From assembly GCA_003170415.1 (NCBI GenBank), contig PMZJ01000030.1, positions 1 to 55,625 of the forward strand: 55,625 bases of DNA. The letters are read 5' to 3'. The DNA is from Phycisphaerales bacterium. Its GTDB lineage: Bacteria; Planctomycetota; Phycisphaerae; Sedimentisphaerales; Anaerobacaceae. A program made the translations under genes and the position numbers. Within the stretch, counting starts at the first letter, position 1. The number at the start of each line of letters is the position of its first letter. Of the stretch, positions 15,983 to 25,765 are shown in pieces. Under the pieces are notes generated by a model. That model was not told the DNA's origin and made no database searches. It saw only the letters and a list, made by a program, of their open reading frames with translations.

Positions 15983-16714
15983 ATGATGGAATTGAGTTTA
16001 TTCGGCTGGGTGGTAGTGGCGTCGTGTGCGGTGATGGTCGGCATCAGCAAGACGGGACTGCCGGGGATGGGGATACTCTTTGTGCCGCTGATGGCGATGG
16101 TAATACCGGCAAAGCAATCGACGGGAATGGTGCTGGGGATATTGATTTTAGCGGACGTTTTCGCGGTGAGTTATTACCGCAGGGCGGCGATGTGGCGTTA
16201 TATTATCCGGCTGATTCCGGCGTCGCTTGTAGGCATAGTAGCGGGGTACTTTGTGATGAAGATAATCAGCGATTCGCAGTTAAAGCCGATAATTGGCGTA
16301 ATCGTGGTGGCGATGCTGGCGGTCAACTGGTGGCGCAATCGTAGGAATGAGGAAGTTCCGACAAAGTGGTGGTTTGCGGAGGTGATGGGTTTTTTCGCGG
16401 GGCTGACGACTATGATGGCTAATGCTGCGGGGCCTGTGATGATTGTGTACCTGTTGGCTATGCGGCTGCCAAAGGTTGAGTTTGTCGGGACGAGCGCGTG
16501 GTTTTTCTTTATCGTCAACTGGCTGAAGGTACCATTCAGTGTGGGATTGGGGCTGATTAACGTTGAGTCGATAAAACTTGGTTTTATTATGCTGCCATTT
16601 ATTATCATCGGGGCGGTTTTGGGGATAGTTGCGTTAAAGAAGATGCCGCAAAAGGTGTTCGAGATTACGATACAGGTTTTGGCGCTTGTGGCGGCGATAA
16701 AGCTGCTGTTTTAA
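15983..16714 (+). CDS. TauE/SafE-family anion exporter
   Basis: A 243-residue inner-membrane protein with about eight hydrophobic helices. The TauE/SafE repeat is visible: VGISKTGLPGMGILFVPLM in the first half and GLTTMMANAAGPVMIVYLLA in the second. Family members move sulfite, sulfoacetate or other small organic anions. It heads a tight same-strand group with pcm (23-base gap) and recG; the functions do not relate obviously. Confidence 0.88.
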   Translation: MMELSLFGWVVVASCAVMVGISKTGLPGMGILFVPLMAMVIPAKQSTGMVLGILILADVFAVSYYRRAAMWRYIIRLIPASLVGIVAGYFVMKIISDSQLKPIIGVIVVAMLAVNWWRNRRNEEVPTKWWFAEVMGFFAGLTTMMANAAGPVMIVYLLAMRLPKVEFVGTSAWFFFIVNWLKVPFSVGLGLINVESIKLGFIMLPFIIIGAVLGIVALKKMPQKVFEITIQVLALVAAIKLLF

Positions 16715-16737
16715 CAGATGTACGTCGGTGAATTGGG

Positions 16738-17436
16738 TTGCAAAATTACGATTTTGACAGGATTATTAGGGATATGATAACAGGGCCCCAGAGCAGTAAA
16801 TTCGACAGTGAGCGTCATCGGATGGTCGAGCACGACCTGAAGGGGCGGAGTATAACCGAGGCGGGGGTGCTTTCGGTGATGGGGCGCCTATTGCGCGAGG
16901 GGTTTGTGCCTGAATCGTATGAGTCGCAGGCATACGCGGATTGTCCTTTGCCGATTGGGATGGGACAGACGATTTCGCAGCCATATATTGTTGCGCTGAT
17001 GACGCAGGAGCTTCGGCTTAATCATTTCTGCGAGGTGCTGGAAATTGGGACGGGCAGCGGATATCAGACGGCGGTCCTGGCGAAATTAGCGAAACGGGTT
17101 TATACGGTAGAGCGGTTTTCGGAATTATCCGCATCGGCGCAAGCGGTTCTTGGCCGGCTGGGAATCGATAATGTTGAGTTTTATGTCGGTGATGGAAGTG
17201 CCGGCTGGCCTAAAAAGAGGACGTTTGACAGGATTATCGTTACGGCTGCTGTGCCGAAGGTGCCGGAGCAATTGATTGACCAGCTTGTCACGGGCGGGCT
17301 GATTGTCGCGCCGGTTGGTGCAGGCGGTGCGCAGGAGCTTATCGTGGGGACAAAAAGGGAAGGCAAACTTATTGAGCGGGTGGCATGCGATGTCCGGTTT
17401 GTCAAACTCGTCGGCAAACACGCGTTCGAGGAATAA
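16738..17436 (+). CDS. pcm: protein-L-isoaspartate O-methyltransferase
   Basis: Methylates damaged isoaspartyl residues in proteins with SAM, starting their repair. 232 residues from TTG 16738, with GGTGA six bases upstream; the alternative ATG 16774 would cut the first helix. SAM-binding motif: VLEIGTGSGYQTAVLAKL, then VYTVER, and the family loop GMGQTISQPYIVALMTQ. The C-terminal VAPVGAGGAQELIV matches the family. Lies between the exporter gene and recG. Confidence 0.92.
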   Translation: MQNYDFDRIIRDMITGPQSSKFDSERHRMVEHDLKGRSITEAGVLSVMGRLLREGFVPESYESQAYADCPLPIGMGQTISQPYIVALMTQELRLNHFCEVLEIGTGSGYQTAVLAKLAKRVYTVERFSELSASAQAVLGRLGIDNVEFYVGDGSAGWPKKRTFDRIIVTAAVPKVPEQLIDQLVTGGLIVAPVGAGGAQELIVGTKREGKLIERVACDVRFVKLVGKHAFEE

Positions 17437-17439
17437 TAA

Positions 17440-19545
17440 GTGGGTGAATTAACTGCAAAACCTACTGGTGATATTAAGTTGTCGATGCCGGTGCAATTTT
17501 TGAAGGGGGTAGGGCCGGCAAGGGCACAAGTTTTCGCCAAGCTGGGGGTTGTTACCGTCGGGGATTTGTTAGAATATTTTCCGCGTGACTGGGTTTTTGC
17601 GCCGGAGCCGAAGAAAATAAACCAATTAGAGACGGGGGAGACGGCGGCGATTGTGGGACTGGTTGAGTCAACGGATTTTCAGAATTACCGCAGGCCGGCG
17701 ATATTCGAGGCGATGGTGAGCGATGAGACGGGAATTTGCCGGATAATATGGTTTAATGGCGGATACCTGCGAGACCAGTTGCGGCCCGGGCAGGCGATTA
17801 TGGTGTGGGGTAAGGCGGGGGAATATAAGCACCAGTTGCAGTTGACGAACCCGAAATTTCGAATAATTGAAGCGGCGACAAAAAAGGGGCCTGACCCCTT
17901 TTTCTTCAACGGGGGGGTGTATCCGGCGAGCGGCGGGCTGAGCAGTATGCAGATTAAGAAGATAATCAGGCCCGTGCTGGATAATCTCGGCGGACTCGTC
18001 GGCGAATTCTATGAAGACGAATTTCTTAAAAAGGCGGAACTGATAAAACGCAAAGACGCGTTTGGCTGGATTCATTTGCCGGCGGATGAGGGCAAATTAG
18101 ACAAGGCGAAACGCCGGCTGAAATTCGATGAGCTGTTTTTAATGCAATTGGGTCTTGCGCTTCGCAGGCACAGGCACAGCAAATTCGCTTCGGCTGTCGC
18201 GATGAAATCCTCCGAGAAAATCGACAGGCGGATTCGAAAGCGATTCCCATTTTTACTTACCGAAGACCAGGACAAGACAATAGCTGAAATTGTCGCCGAT
18301 ATGCAAAGGCCGATACCGATGAATCGACTTTTGCAGGGGGACGTCGGCTCAGGCAAAACGGTGGTTGCACTTTACGCGACGCTATTGGCGGTGGCGAACA
18401 AGACGCAGATTGCGATTATGGCGCCGACGGAAATTCTGGCGAATCAGCATTTTATAAGTATCGAGAGGTATCTGCGCAATAGCGACGTGAAACGAGCGAT
18501 GATTACGGGCGGCTTGACGGGTAAAAAGAGGGCCGAGGTTCTTAAAGAGATAAAAGCCGGCGATATTGATATCGTTGTTGGTACGGTTGCGCTATTAGAG
18601 AAGGATATCGCGTTCAAAAAACTTGGTTTGGTTGTGATTGACGAGCAGCACAAATTCGGCGTTCACCAGCGGGCTCAATTGCGCAAGGACGGGACGCCCC
18701 ATTGCCTTGTTATGACCGCCACGCCCATTCCACGGACTTTGGCGATGACGGCTTTCGGGGATTTGGACGTATCGATAATCAAGCATAGCCCGCCTGGAAG
18801 GGGGGCGGTGGTTACGCGATGGGTCGCACCGGAAGACAGACCAAAGGCATACGAATTTATTCGCGAGCGATTGCGCGCGGGTAAACAGGCGTATTTCGTA
18901 TATCCGCGTATAACGGGCATAGAAGAAGAAGGCGATATCAAAGCGGCGACCGACGGCTGGCGAGAGTTATCGAAGGTGTTTAGCGAGTTCAAGGTTGAAT
19001 TATTGCACGGGCGGATGAGCTCAGAGAAAAAAAGAGAGGTAATGGCGGAGTTTCGTAGGGGCAAAATAAAAGCGCTGGTCGCGACGGTGGTGATAGAGGT
19101 CGGCGTGGATATTCCCAACGCGACGATAATGGTTATCGAGGGTGCGGACGACTTCGGCTTGGCGCAACTGCATCAGTTGCGGGGGCGAATAGGCAGGGGG
19201 ACGGACAAGTCATTTTGCTTTTTGTTCGCGGATAAAGAGACAGAAAATGAAGTTGCGAAAAGCCGTCTTGAAATGATGGAGCGGAGCAACGACGGCTTCG
19301 AAATCGCCGAACACGATTTGAAGCTACGCGGCCCCGGAGAGCTTTTCAGTACGCGGCAGCACGGCCTGCCCGATTTGAAAATCGCCAATATAATCGACGA
19401 TTACGATTTGTTGGTTATGGCTCGACGCTGCGCGTTCGAGCTTGTATCAGCCGACCCGATGCTGATTAGCCCAATGCACAAAAACATCAGGCAGTCCCTT
19501 TTGACTAAATTCGGCGACTCGTTAGGTCTTGCGGATGTCGCTTAG
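17440..19545 (+). CDS. recG: ATP-dependent DNA helicase RecG
   Basis: Branch-migration helicase that rescues stalled replication forks and processes recombination intermediates. 701 residues from GTG 17440, with GAGGA in the end of pcm as ribosome site. N-terminal wedge domain with the helix-hairpin LKGVGPARAQVFAKLGV and an OB fold, then the helicase core: Walker A GDVGSGKT (about 302-309), DEQH box (VVIDEQHKFGVHQR), motif III TATPIPRTL, motif VI QLRGRIGRG, and the C-terminal translocation part. It overlaps nothing and is convergent with rluD. Confidence 0.97.
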   Translation: MGELTAKPTGDIKLSMPVQFLKGVGPARAQVFAKLGVVTVGDLLEYFPRDWVFAPEPKKINQLETGETAAIVGLVESTDFQNYRRPAIFEAMVSDETGICRIIWFNGGYLRDQLRPGQAIMVWGKAGEYKHQLQLTNPKFRIIEAATKKGPDPFFFNGGVYPASGGLSSMQIKKIIRPVLDNLGGLVGEFYEDEFLKKAELIKRKDAFGWIHLPADEGKLDKAKRRLKFDELFLMQLGLALRRHRHSKFASAVAMKSSEKIDRRIRKRFPFLLTEDQDKTIAEIVADMQRPIPMNRLLQGDVGSGKTVVALYATLLAVANKTQIAIMAPTEILANQHFISIERYLRNSDVKRAMITGGLTGKKRAEVLKEIKAGDIDIVVGTVALLEKDIAFKKLGLVVIDEQHKFGVHQRAQLRKDGTPHCLVMTATPIPRTLAMTAFGDLDVSIIKHSPPGRGAVVTRWVAPEDRPKAYEFIRERLRAGKQAYFVYPRITGIEEEGDIKAATDGWRELSKVFSEFKVELLHGRMSSEKKREVMAEFRRGKIKALVATVVIEVGVDIPNATIMVIEGADDFGLAQLHQLRGRIGRGTDKSFCFLFADKETENEVAKSRLEMMERSNDGFEIAEHDLKLRGPGELFSTRQHGLPDLKIANIIDDYDLLVMARRCAFELVSADPMLISPMHKNIRQSLLTKFGDSLGLADVA

Positions 19546-19569
19546 CGAGTGAGGCAACATTGTAGAGGA

Positions 19570-20601
19570 TTATTTTTTCCGATATTTCCGCAGCATATCA
19601 AGGAGGTTTTGCATATCGTCGGGCAGGGGAGCCTCGAAGCTGACGATTTTTTCGGTTGTGGGGTGCTTGAAGGAAATCGTCCAGGCGTGGAGTGCGCAGC
19701 GGGCGATAACGGGGGCTTCGATGGCAGGGTCAGCGTTTTTTAATTGCCAGGGATAGACGGGTTTGCCGCCATACATATCGTCAGCGACGATAGGGTGATT
19801 GATATGGGAGAGGTGGACGCGAATCTGGTGGGTTCGGCCTGTTTTGGGGGTGAGTTTCAAAAGTGAGAAGCCGCGAAAACTTTCGAGGACCTCGTAGAAG
19901 GTGATTGCCTCTTTGCCGGTATCGGGCCGGACCGCGTATTTGTACCGGAATTTGAGATTGATGCCGAGCGGGGCGTTGATGCGGTCTCGCGTGAGGTCTG
20001 GGATGCCGTGGACGATGGCGATGTAGCTTTTTTGGACGAGACGGTCGTGAAACTGCCTTGATATTTTCCATTGGGCGACGTCGTTTTTCGCGAGAATCAT
20101 CACGCCCGTGGTATTTCTGTCTAAGCGGTGAACGATGCCCGGACGAAAATCGCCCAGTGCTATGGGGAATTTCGCGTCGTCGGTTTCGGACTCGTCTTCT
20201 TCATCTTTATCTTCGTCGGCTTCCGCGCTGGCGAGGTGAAATGCGAGGGCGTTGGCGATAGTGCCGCTGGTGTTGCCTCGTGCGGGGTGGACGAGTATAT
20301 CGGCGGATTTATTTATTACGATTATGTCGTCGTCTTCGTGGAGGATGTTGAGCGGTATATCTTCGGGCGGGATTTCCGTTTTGGGCAGTTCGGGCAGGGT
20401 GATTTCGATGAGGTCATTGGGATTGAGTTTCAAGCTTGGTTTTGCCTGCTTGCCGTTGACTTTTACGCCGCCCGCCTTGATGACCTCCTGGAGCATTACC
20501 CGGCTATAATTGGAGAACCGCCCGTGGAGATATTTATCGAGCCGGCGTTCCTGCAGGGCACTGCCGACGCGAAGCGTGAGGTCTGTATCCTTATTCGGCA
20601 T
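19570..20601 (-). CDS. rluD: 23S rRNA pseudouridine synthase, RluD family
   Basis: Converts uridines in helix 69 or a related site of 23S rRNA to pseudouridine. 343 residues: N-terminal S4 RNA-binding domain (about 15-80: LDKYLHGRFSNYSRVMLQEV), then the catalytic domain with motif I HRLDRNTTGVMILAK including the catalytic Asp, motif II YIAIVHG, and KTGRTHQIRVHLSH. An unusual acidic insert (about 130-145, mostly Asp/Glu) lies before motif I. RluD and RluC are close relatives; RluD is preferred for the start and length. It lies 12 bases after a TPR gene in the same operon. Confidence 0.85.
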   Translation of the reverse strand: MPNKDTDLTLRVGSALQERRLDKYLHGRFSNYSRVMLQEVIKAGGVKVNGKQAKPSLKLNPNDLIEITLPELPKTEIPPEDIPLNILHEDDDIIVINKSADILVHPARGNTSGTIANALAFHLASAEADEDKDEEDESETDDAKFPIALGDFRPGIVHRLDRNTTGVMILAKNDVAQWKISRQFHDRLVQKSYIAIVHGIPDLTRDRINAPLGINLKFRYKYAVRPDTGKEAITFYEVLESFRGFSLLKLTPKTGRTHQIRVHLSHINHPIVADDMYGGKPVYPWQLKNADPAIEAPVIARCALHAWTISFKHPTTEKIVSFEAPLPDDMQNLLDMLRKYRKK

Positions 20602-20613
20602 TTCGCGCGATAA

Positions 20614-21363
20614 TCAATTCTGTGCGGGCGCGTTTGGCTCGCGGACGACCGGAACCTGCATTTGTAACTTTGGTTTCGGCATCGGCTGCAGGACCAGTTT
20701 TTCAGTGAAGGAATCCATCGCGACAAGACGCTGTTTCGCTGCTGCCTGGGGGACTGTTCCCTCATACGCGGCGCCGGTTGCCACTTCCTGGTACAGTTTT
20801 CTCGCTCCGTCAGGATTGCCAAGCTCTTCATCGCATAAACCCAGGCCGACTTTGGCGAGGGCTTCGAGGGAGGGATTGGGGCTTCGCTTTAGATATACAT
20901 CGAGCGCTTTGGTGTAATTTTCTTTCGCTTTGCCTATCTGGGTAGCGATGTCCTGCTGACTGATAGAGCCGAAACGGAACTGGAGTTCCGTTCGCAGGAT
21001 TTCAGCGTTCTTGATGAGGGCCATCGCGGCAACGGCGTCGTTGGAGGCGCTTTTGGCGATACCGTCGAATTCGTCCGTAAGGTTCAAAAGGGTGAAGGAG
21101 TTGTCTTCACCCTGCATTTGCTTCTGGGCGATAAATGCCTTTTGTTGCGGCAGTTGCGACAGCAGCGTGGTCAAATTACCTTGTTCGCGTGCGGCCACCA
21201 CCGTTTTTTGATAGCGGTAGTAGAAAAACGAGGCGAGGACGAGAACGACAACAACCGTAACGTAGATTATCGTTCTGAGGTTCTGGTTGGCCCAGGTGGG
21301 GAAATTGTCAAGCCATACGGCCAGCTCGTTGGTTTTTAAATCGTGGCGATGTTCGGCCTTCAT
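20614..21363 (-). CDS. single-helix-anchored tetratricopeptide protein (YfgM-like)
   Basis: A 249-residue protein starting MKAEHRHDLKTNELAVWL, an N-terminus I recall from planctomycete proteins, followed by one transmembrane helix (about 30-50) and a periplasmic region of TPR-like helices (about 90-215). The tail is Pro-rich. It resembles YfgM, a SecYEG-associated chaperone partner, in layout (cytoplasmic N-terminus, one helix, TPRs). It precedes rluD by 12 bases. Confidence 0.7.
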   Translation of the reverse strand: MKAEHRHDLKTNELAVWLDNFPTWANQNLRTIIYVTVVVVLVLASFFYYRYQKTVVAAREQGNLTTLLSQLPQQKAFIAQKQMQGEDNSFTLLNLTDEFDGIAKSASNDAVAAMALIKNAEILRTELQFRFGSISQQDIATQIGKAKENYTKALDVYLKRSPNPSLEALAKVGLGLCDEELGNPDGARKLYQEVATGAAYEGTVPQAAAKQRLVAMDSFTEKLVLQPMPKPKLQMQVPVVREPNAPAQN

Positions 21364-21515
21364 TTTATTCTCCGTTCAAACAATTTTTCAATAAGCGATT
21401 ACCCGCTGTCGGTTAAGTGAAACGACTATTCTACCAGAGGTCGTTTTATGTTGCAACGGTTGTGGGGCGGATGTAAAATTAAAACTTTATGTTGAATAGG
21501 ACTTCAAGGATGACA

Positions 21516-23420
21516 ATGGTCCATAGGTTTCCGCGATTAAGGGCAGGTATTTTAGTTTGCGCAGTGATGTGCGTTGTTGCCGTTTGCGGGTCGTGGAATG
21601 GGCTTGAAGCCCGTGGGAACACGGCCCCCAGCCAAGGACGTGCAGGGGCAGGCAAGATAGCCGTGCCGCAGGGATTAGAGGGAATTTGGGACCCCGCCAG
21701 GTATATAAGCGTTGATGAGATTAAGCCGGGTATGGAGGCGTATTGTCTGACGGTCTATAAAGGGACGGCGGTCGAAAAGTTTGGCGTCGAGGTGCTGAGC
21801 GTTGTTCACGATTTTATGCCCGGCAGGGACGCCATATTAGTTCGCGGGACCGATGAGCGGTTTATTCACACGGGGCCGGTTGCGGGGTGCAGCGGTTCGC
21901 CTGTCTATATCGATGGTCGGCTGGCTGGCGCGCTGGCGATGGGATGGCAGTTCAGCAAAGACCCCCTGTATGGTGTTACGCCGATTGCGGATATGCTTCG
22001 TGTGGGTGGTTCCGGGGTTAATCAGGCCGGCGGAGAATCTTTGAACAATGGACCCGGTCTTGCGTTGGATTTCTCCCGGCCGATTGATTTTGCGCAGGTT
22101 GAAAAGAAGGTTTTGTCGCCTGTAACGTCATCGCGTGGGGAGTTCGCGGGCGCGTCGGCTTTACCCTGCCCGATAGTTGTTTCGGGGATGCCGGAGTCGG
22201 TAACGGGTGATTTGGATGAGTCGCTGAGGCCTTTGGGATTTATGGTTGTATCCGGCGCGGGTGGGGGCGGGCGGGCAGACGTCTGCGATATTAAGCCGGT
22301 TCCCGGTGCGTGCCTGACAGTGCCGCTGGTTACGGGTGATATTACAATTGACGTTGTCGGGACTGTTACCGAGGTGAGGGGCGACGATATTTACGCCTTC
22401 GGACATTCCTTTCTGGGTTATGGGCCGGTAGATTTACCGATGGCGATGGGCGAGGTGCATACGGTGGTGTCGAGCGTGATACGTTCATTCAAGGTGGGGA
22501 CATCGACAAATGTGATAGGCGCGTTGAAAGCGGATGAGTCAACGGCTGTTCGTGGCAAAATCGGGGCGGAGGCGCGGATGATTCCGCTGACGGTAAGCGT
22601 GAGCCGGTATAACGACAGCCAGCCGAGAAAATATAACTGCCGGATTGCCGATAACCGCATGCTGACGCCGCGGCTGCTGCGGGCGGTCGTAGCAAGCGCG
22701 GGGCTTTTTGGAGGGGAGATGCCGCCTGATAATACGGTTTCCTACAAGGGCACTATCGAAACGGACGGGGCGGGAACCGTGGTTTTTGATAATGTCTCAA
22801 CGGGTGAAGGTTTGGACGAGGTAGTGCGTGACACTATGAGCCCCCTTGGTTTGCTGATGAATAATCCCTACAGACAGGTTCGAATAAAATCAATTAACGT
22901 GAATTTGGACATACGCGAAAAGGATATTTCTTCCGCTATATGGTCTGTTGGGTTGTCCGGTTCCCGTGTCAAACGGGGCGATAATCTGGACGTGGAGGTT
23001 GTTACGGAGTCGGTCCGGTCGCAGAAACAAAAATATAACTTCAGTTTTACAGTGCCTGAGAATATGCCGGCGGGGACATATCAGTTGATTATCTGCGGCG
23101 GGTTCGACTATGAGGATTTTTTGAGAAAGGCGGTCCCGTACAGGTTTGTTCCTGAGAATTTCGATACGATGGTTGGTGTAATTAACAGGATTTTGGCGGT
23201 CGGCAGGGATGAGCTTCATTGTGTTCTGGTTTTGCCCACGGGAGGGGTGGCGCTGGAGCAGGCGGAGCTGCCCGAGTTGCCGGCGACAGAGGCGATGGTG
23301 CTCGGCGACGCCAGGAGAGCAAATACAATGCAGGCGTTTCCCGGCTGGATTGACAAAAGCGTGCGGACTGGAACGGTAATAGTAGATAAAAAAATTATGA
23401 ATGTTACGGTGGAACAGTGA
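21516..23420 (+). CDS. secreted SpoIVB/S55-like serine peptidase
   Basis: About 634 residues. I start at ATG 21516 (MVHRFPRLRAGILV, AAGG upstream) rather than ATG 21489, since the signal peptide then has a short basic n-region. Residues about 85-160 carry the S55 pattern: DFMPGRDAILVRG, then HTGPVAGCSGSPVYIDGRLAG, where the Ser in GCSGSP (about 126) is the nucleophile as in SpoIVB. A helper His before it is not certain. The rest is beta-rich and ends in a C-terminal ordered domain without known motif. SpoIVB activates a sporulation protease in Bacillus; planctomycetes do not sporulate, so the substrate here must differ. Its stop overlaps the next start. Confidence 0.75.
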   Translation: MVHRFPRLRAGILVCAVMCVVAVCGSWNGLEARGNTAPSQGRAGAGKIAVPQGLEGIWDPARYISVDEIKPGMEAYCLTVYKGTAVEKFGVEVLSVVHDFMPGRDAILVRGTDERFIHTGPVAGCSGSPVYIDGRLAGALAMGWQFSKDPLYGVTPIADMLRVGGSGVNQAGGESLNNGPGLALDFSRPIDFAQVEKKVLSPVTSSRGEFAGASALPCPIVVSGMPESVTGDLDESLRPLGFMVVSGAGGGGRADVCDIKPVPGACLTVPLVTGDITIDVVGTVTEVRGDDIYAFGHSFLGYGPVDLPMAMGEVHTVVSSVIRSFKVGTSTNVIGALKADESTAVRGKIGAEARMIPLTVSVSRYNDSQPRKYNCRIADNRMLTPRLLRAVVASAGLFGGEMPPDNTVSYKGTIETDGAGTVVFDNVSTGEGLDEVVRDTMSPLGLLMNNPYRQVRIKSINVNLDIREKDISSAIWSVGLSGSRVKRGDNLDVEVVTESVRSQKQKYNFSFTVPENMPAGTYQLIICGGFDYEDFLRKAVPYRFVPENFDTMVGVINRILAVGRDELHCVLVLPTGGVALEQAELPELPATEAMVLGDARRANTMQAFPGWIDKSVRTGTVIVDKKIMNVTVEQ

Positions 23421-25669
23421 TTAAGAAAATGCAGTCAAAATATGTTTTCGCGATAATGTTTTTAGTGTGCCTGTCGGTTTCTTTTTGCAGCGCGGTGACG
23501 AGCAGGGTTACCCGTCATAACAGCAGCCAGGAATTTCAAAAAGGCGAGGCGAACGACGTGGTAATCGGCTCCCGCGGGACCATACAATTAGGCAGGCGTG
23601 CGGAGGTCATTGTTAAGCAGTTTGATGACGTCTGGTCAATCAACAGTATCGTTTCAATCGGAGATACCGTGTATGTGGGGACGAGCCCCAACGGCGGGGT
23701 TTATTCATTCGGCGCGGGCGGGTTGAAGAAGATTTACGCGGCGAAATTGACTAAGAAGGAGCGTCCCAAAGACAGTAACGACCGTGATGCTAATGAGCCG
23801 AACGACTCAAATGCCGTCGGGCAGGACAGGCATTTTGCAAATGAGCATATTTTCGCGATGGCAGCGGATGCTTCGGGTCGTCTTTTAGTAGGCATAAGCG
23901 GGCAGAGGTGTGCGTTATGCCGGCTGGAAGGCGGCGAGCTGAAGACAATTTTTGAGCCGAACGACGCAAACTACATATTCGCAATATCAGTGGATAAGGG
24001 CGGAGATATTTATCTGGGGACGGGGCCGAAGGGTAAAATTTATCGGCTCGATTCTTCGGGAAAGCGCGGCGAGGTTCTGTATGACAGTTCCGACAAGAAC
24101 ATACTTTCGCTTGCGCAGGGTCCTGATGGGTTCATTTATGCGGGCAGCGACAGCCGAGGTCTTGTTTACAGGATAAATCCGAAGACAAAAGAAACCGTGA
24201 TTTTGTACGACAGTGACCAGCAGGAAATAACGGCTCTTGTGTTCATGGGCGAGGAGCTGTACGCAGCGGCTACGTCGGCTAACGCCGTTGGAGCGGAGGC
24301 GAAATTTGCCGCGCAGGCGCCGCAGGCGGGTCGTCCTGAAAAGCAGGACGACGAAGAAGGTGGAGATGAGGAGAGCGACGGCGGGACGAAACTCCAGATT
24401 GCCAACACGAAAGAGTCGGCGGGCGAACAGCAGGCGGAGCATAAAATGCCTGTTCCCAGACCGCCAAGACCAGCGCAGGCGAGCTATATTTATAAGGTAA
24501 CTAAGGATGGTTTTGTAACGGACATATTCAACGAGACATCGGTATTTTTCTGCCTGGCTTCCCAGGGCAAAGAGCTTTTAGTTGGAACAGGCAATAACGC
24601 CCAGCTTTTTGCCGTGGAGCCGAATTCAGAGGAAAATGCGGTTGTTTTTGAAGACCGGCAGGCGTCTCAGATTACGGCGGTCGCTGTGGTCGGCGATAAC
24701 GCGTATGTCGGGATGGCGAACCCCGCCCGGCTGGTAAAACTGGGAAAAGTTTTTGCGCGTGAAGGTGTATATACCTCGGACCTTGTTGACGCGGGCCAGC
24801 CGGCGAAGTGGGGCAAACTTCAGATTGAAGCGGACGTGCCGCAGGGATGCAAGGTGCTTATGGCCTGCCGCAGCGGCAATGTAAAAGACGTAAACGACAA
24901 GAGTTTTTCGAAGTGGACCGAGCTGAAGGATGTTACAGGGCCTGTGCAGCTTGATTGCCCCGTGAACAGGTTCTGCCAGTATAAGCTTGTGCTTAGAGGC
25001 AGTGACGGTAAGGTAAGCCCGGTTGTGCGGGAAGTTGCGGTGGCATCGGCTGTCCCCAATCTGGCGCCGAGGGTTGAATCGGTGACTGTTACGCGGATGG
25101 AAATGCCGGGCAAAAGCGGCGTATTCAAAATCAGTTACGATGCCAAAGACGATAACGGCGACAAGCTGATTTACAAAATAGATTTCAGGAGGGTCGGCAG
25201 AACCGGCTGGATTGAGGCGGCACACGATGTTGAAACGGGTAATTATGAATGGGACGGCAAGACGGTCGAGGACGGCAGATACGAAATAAGGATTACGGCG
25301 AGCGACGAGAGAAGCAATACGCCTGAAACCAAACTGATGGGCAGCAGGGTGAGCGACGCGGTGGTAGTGGATAACACGGGGCCGGCTGTTGTGAAATACA
25401 AGCTCGAAAAAGCGGGCAAAAATGTAACAATTAAGCTGACAGTCAATGACGAGCTAAGTGCGATAGGCAAAGTCGAGTACACCGTCGATAGCGACGCCAA
25501 CTGGATAGGGATTGTGCCGGATGACCTTATTTACGATACTACGAGCGAGGACTTTACGATTATGGTGGAAAAACTGTCCGCGGGTCAGCACATTATCTCG
25601 CTGAAACTGGCCGATGCGGTTGGCAATACTAGTTATAAAACCTACGAGGTTAATATCGAGGAAAAGTGA
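23417..25669 (+). CDS. secreted beta-propeller protein with C-terminal Ig-like domains
   Basis: A 750-residue protein starting with GTG inside the GTGA overlap with the S55 gene, or ATG 23429. Signal peptide about residues 5-25. Repeating units such as GDTVYVGTSPNGGVYSF, GDIYLGTGPKGKIYRLDSSG, GFIYAGSDSRGLVYRINP (about 60-420) form a beta propeller of about six or seven blades. An acidic, Pro-rich loop (about 295-355) interrupts it. Two beta-sandwich domains (about 540-640 and 660-745) end the protein. It is translationally coupled to the peptidase, suggesting it is its partner, substrate or scaffold. Confidence 0.7.
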   Translation: MIKKMQSKYVFAIMFLVCLSVSFCSAVTSRVTRHNSSQEFQKGEANDVVIGSRGTIQLGRRAEVIVKQFDDVWSINSIVSIGDTVYVGTSPNGGVYSFGAGGLKKIYAAKLTKKERPKDSNDRDANEPNDSNAVGQDRHFANEHIFAMAADASGRLLVGISGQRCALCRLEGGELKTIFEPNDANYIFAISVDKGGDIYLGTGPKGKIYRLDSSGKRGEVLYDSSDKNILSLAQGPDGFIYAGSDSRGLVYRINPKTKETVILYDSDQQEITALVFMGEELYAAATSANAVGAEAKFAAQAPQAGRPEKQDDEEGGDEESDGGTKLQIANTKESAGEQQAEHKMPVPRPPRPAQASYIYKVTKDGFVTDIFNETSVFFCLASQGKELLVGTGNNAQLFAVEPNSEENAVVFEDRQASQITAVAVVGDNAYVGMANPARLVKLGKVFAREGVYTSDLVDAGQPAKWGKLQIEADVPQGCKVLMACRSGNVKDVNDKSFSKWTELKDVTGPVQLDCPVNRFCQYKLVLRGSDGKVSPVVREVAVASAVPNLAPRVESVTVTRMEMPGKSGVFKISYDAKDDNGDKLIYKIDFRRVGRTGWIEAAHDVETGNYEWDGKTVEDGRYEIRITASDERSNTPETKLMGSRVSDAVVVDNTGPAVVKYKLEKAGKNVTIKLTVNDELSAIGKVEYTVDSDANWIGIVPDDLIYDTTSEDFTIMVEKLSAGQHIISLKLADAVGNTSYKTYEVNIEEK

Positions 25670-25677
25670 TTTACAGA

Positions 25678-25763
25678 GTTTCACCGCGGAGTTCGCGGAG
25701 ACCGCAGAGAAAATAAAAATAGAATCTGCTCTGCGTGCTCTGCGGTCTCAGCGGTAAAAGGTT
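25678..25763. repeat. palindromic CCGCAGAG-type repeat upstream of the fumarase gene
   Basis: CACCGCGGAGTTCGCGGAGA and, after an A-rich centre, CTCTGCGGTCTCAGCGG, which can fold into an imperfect hairpin. It runs almost to the start codon. Related to the dispersed repeats at 2337-2458 and 26619-26680. Confidence 0.65.
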
Positions 25764-25765
25764 TG

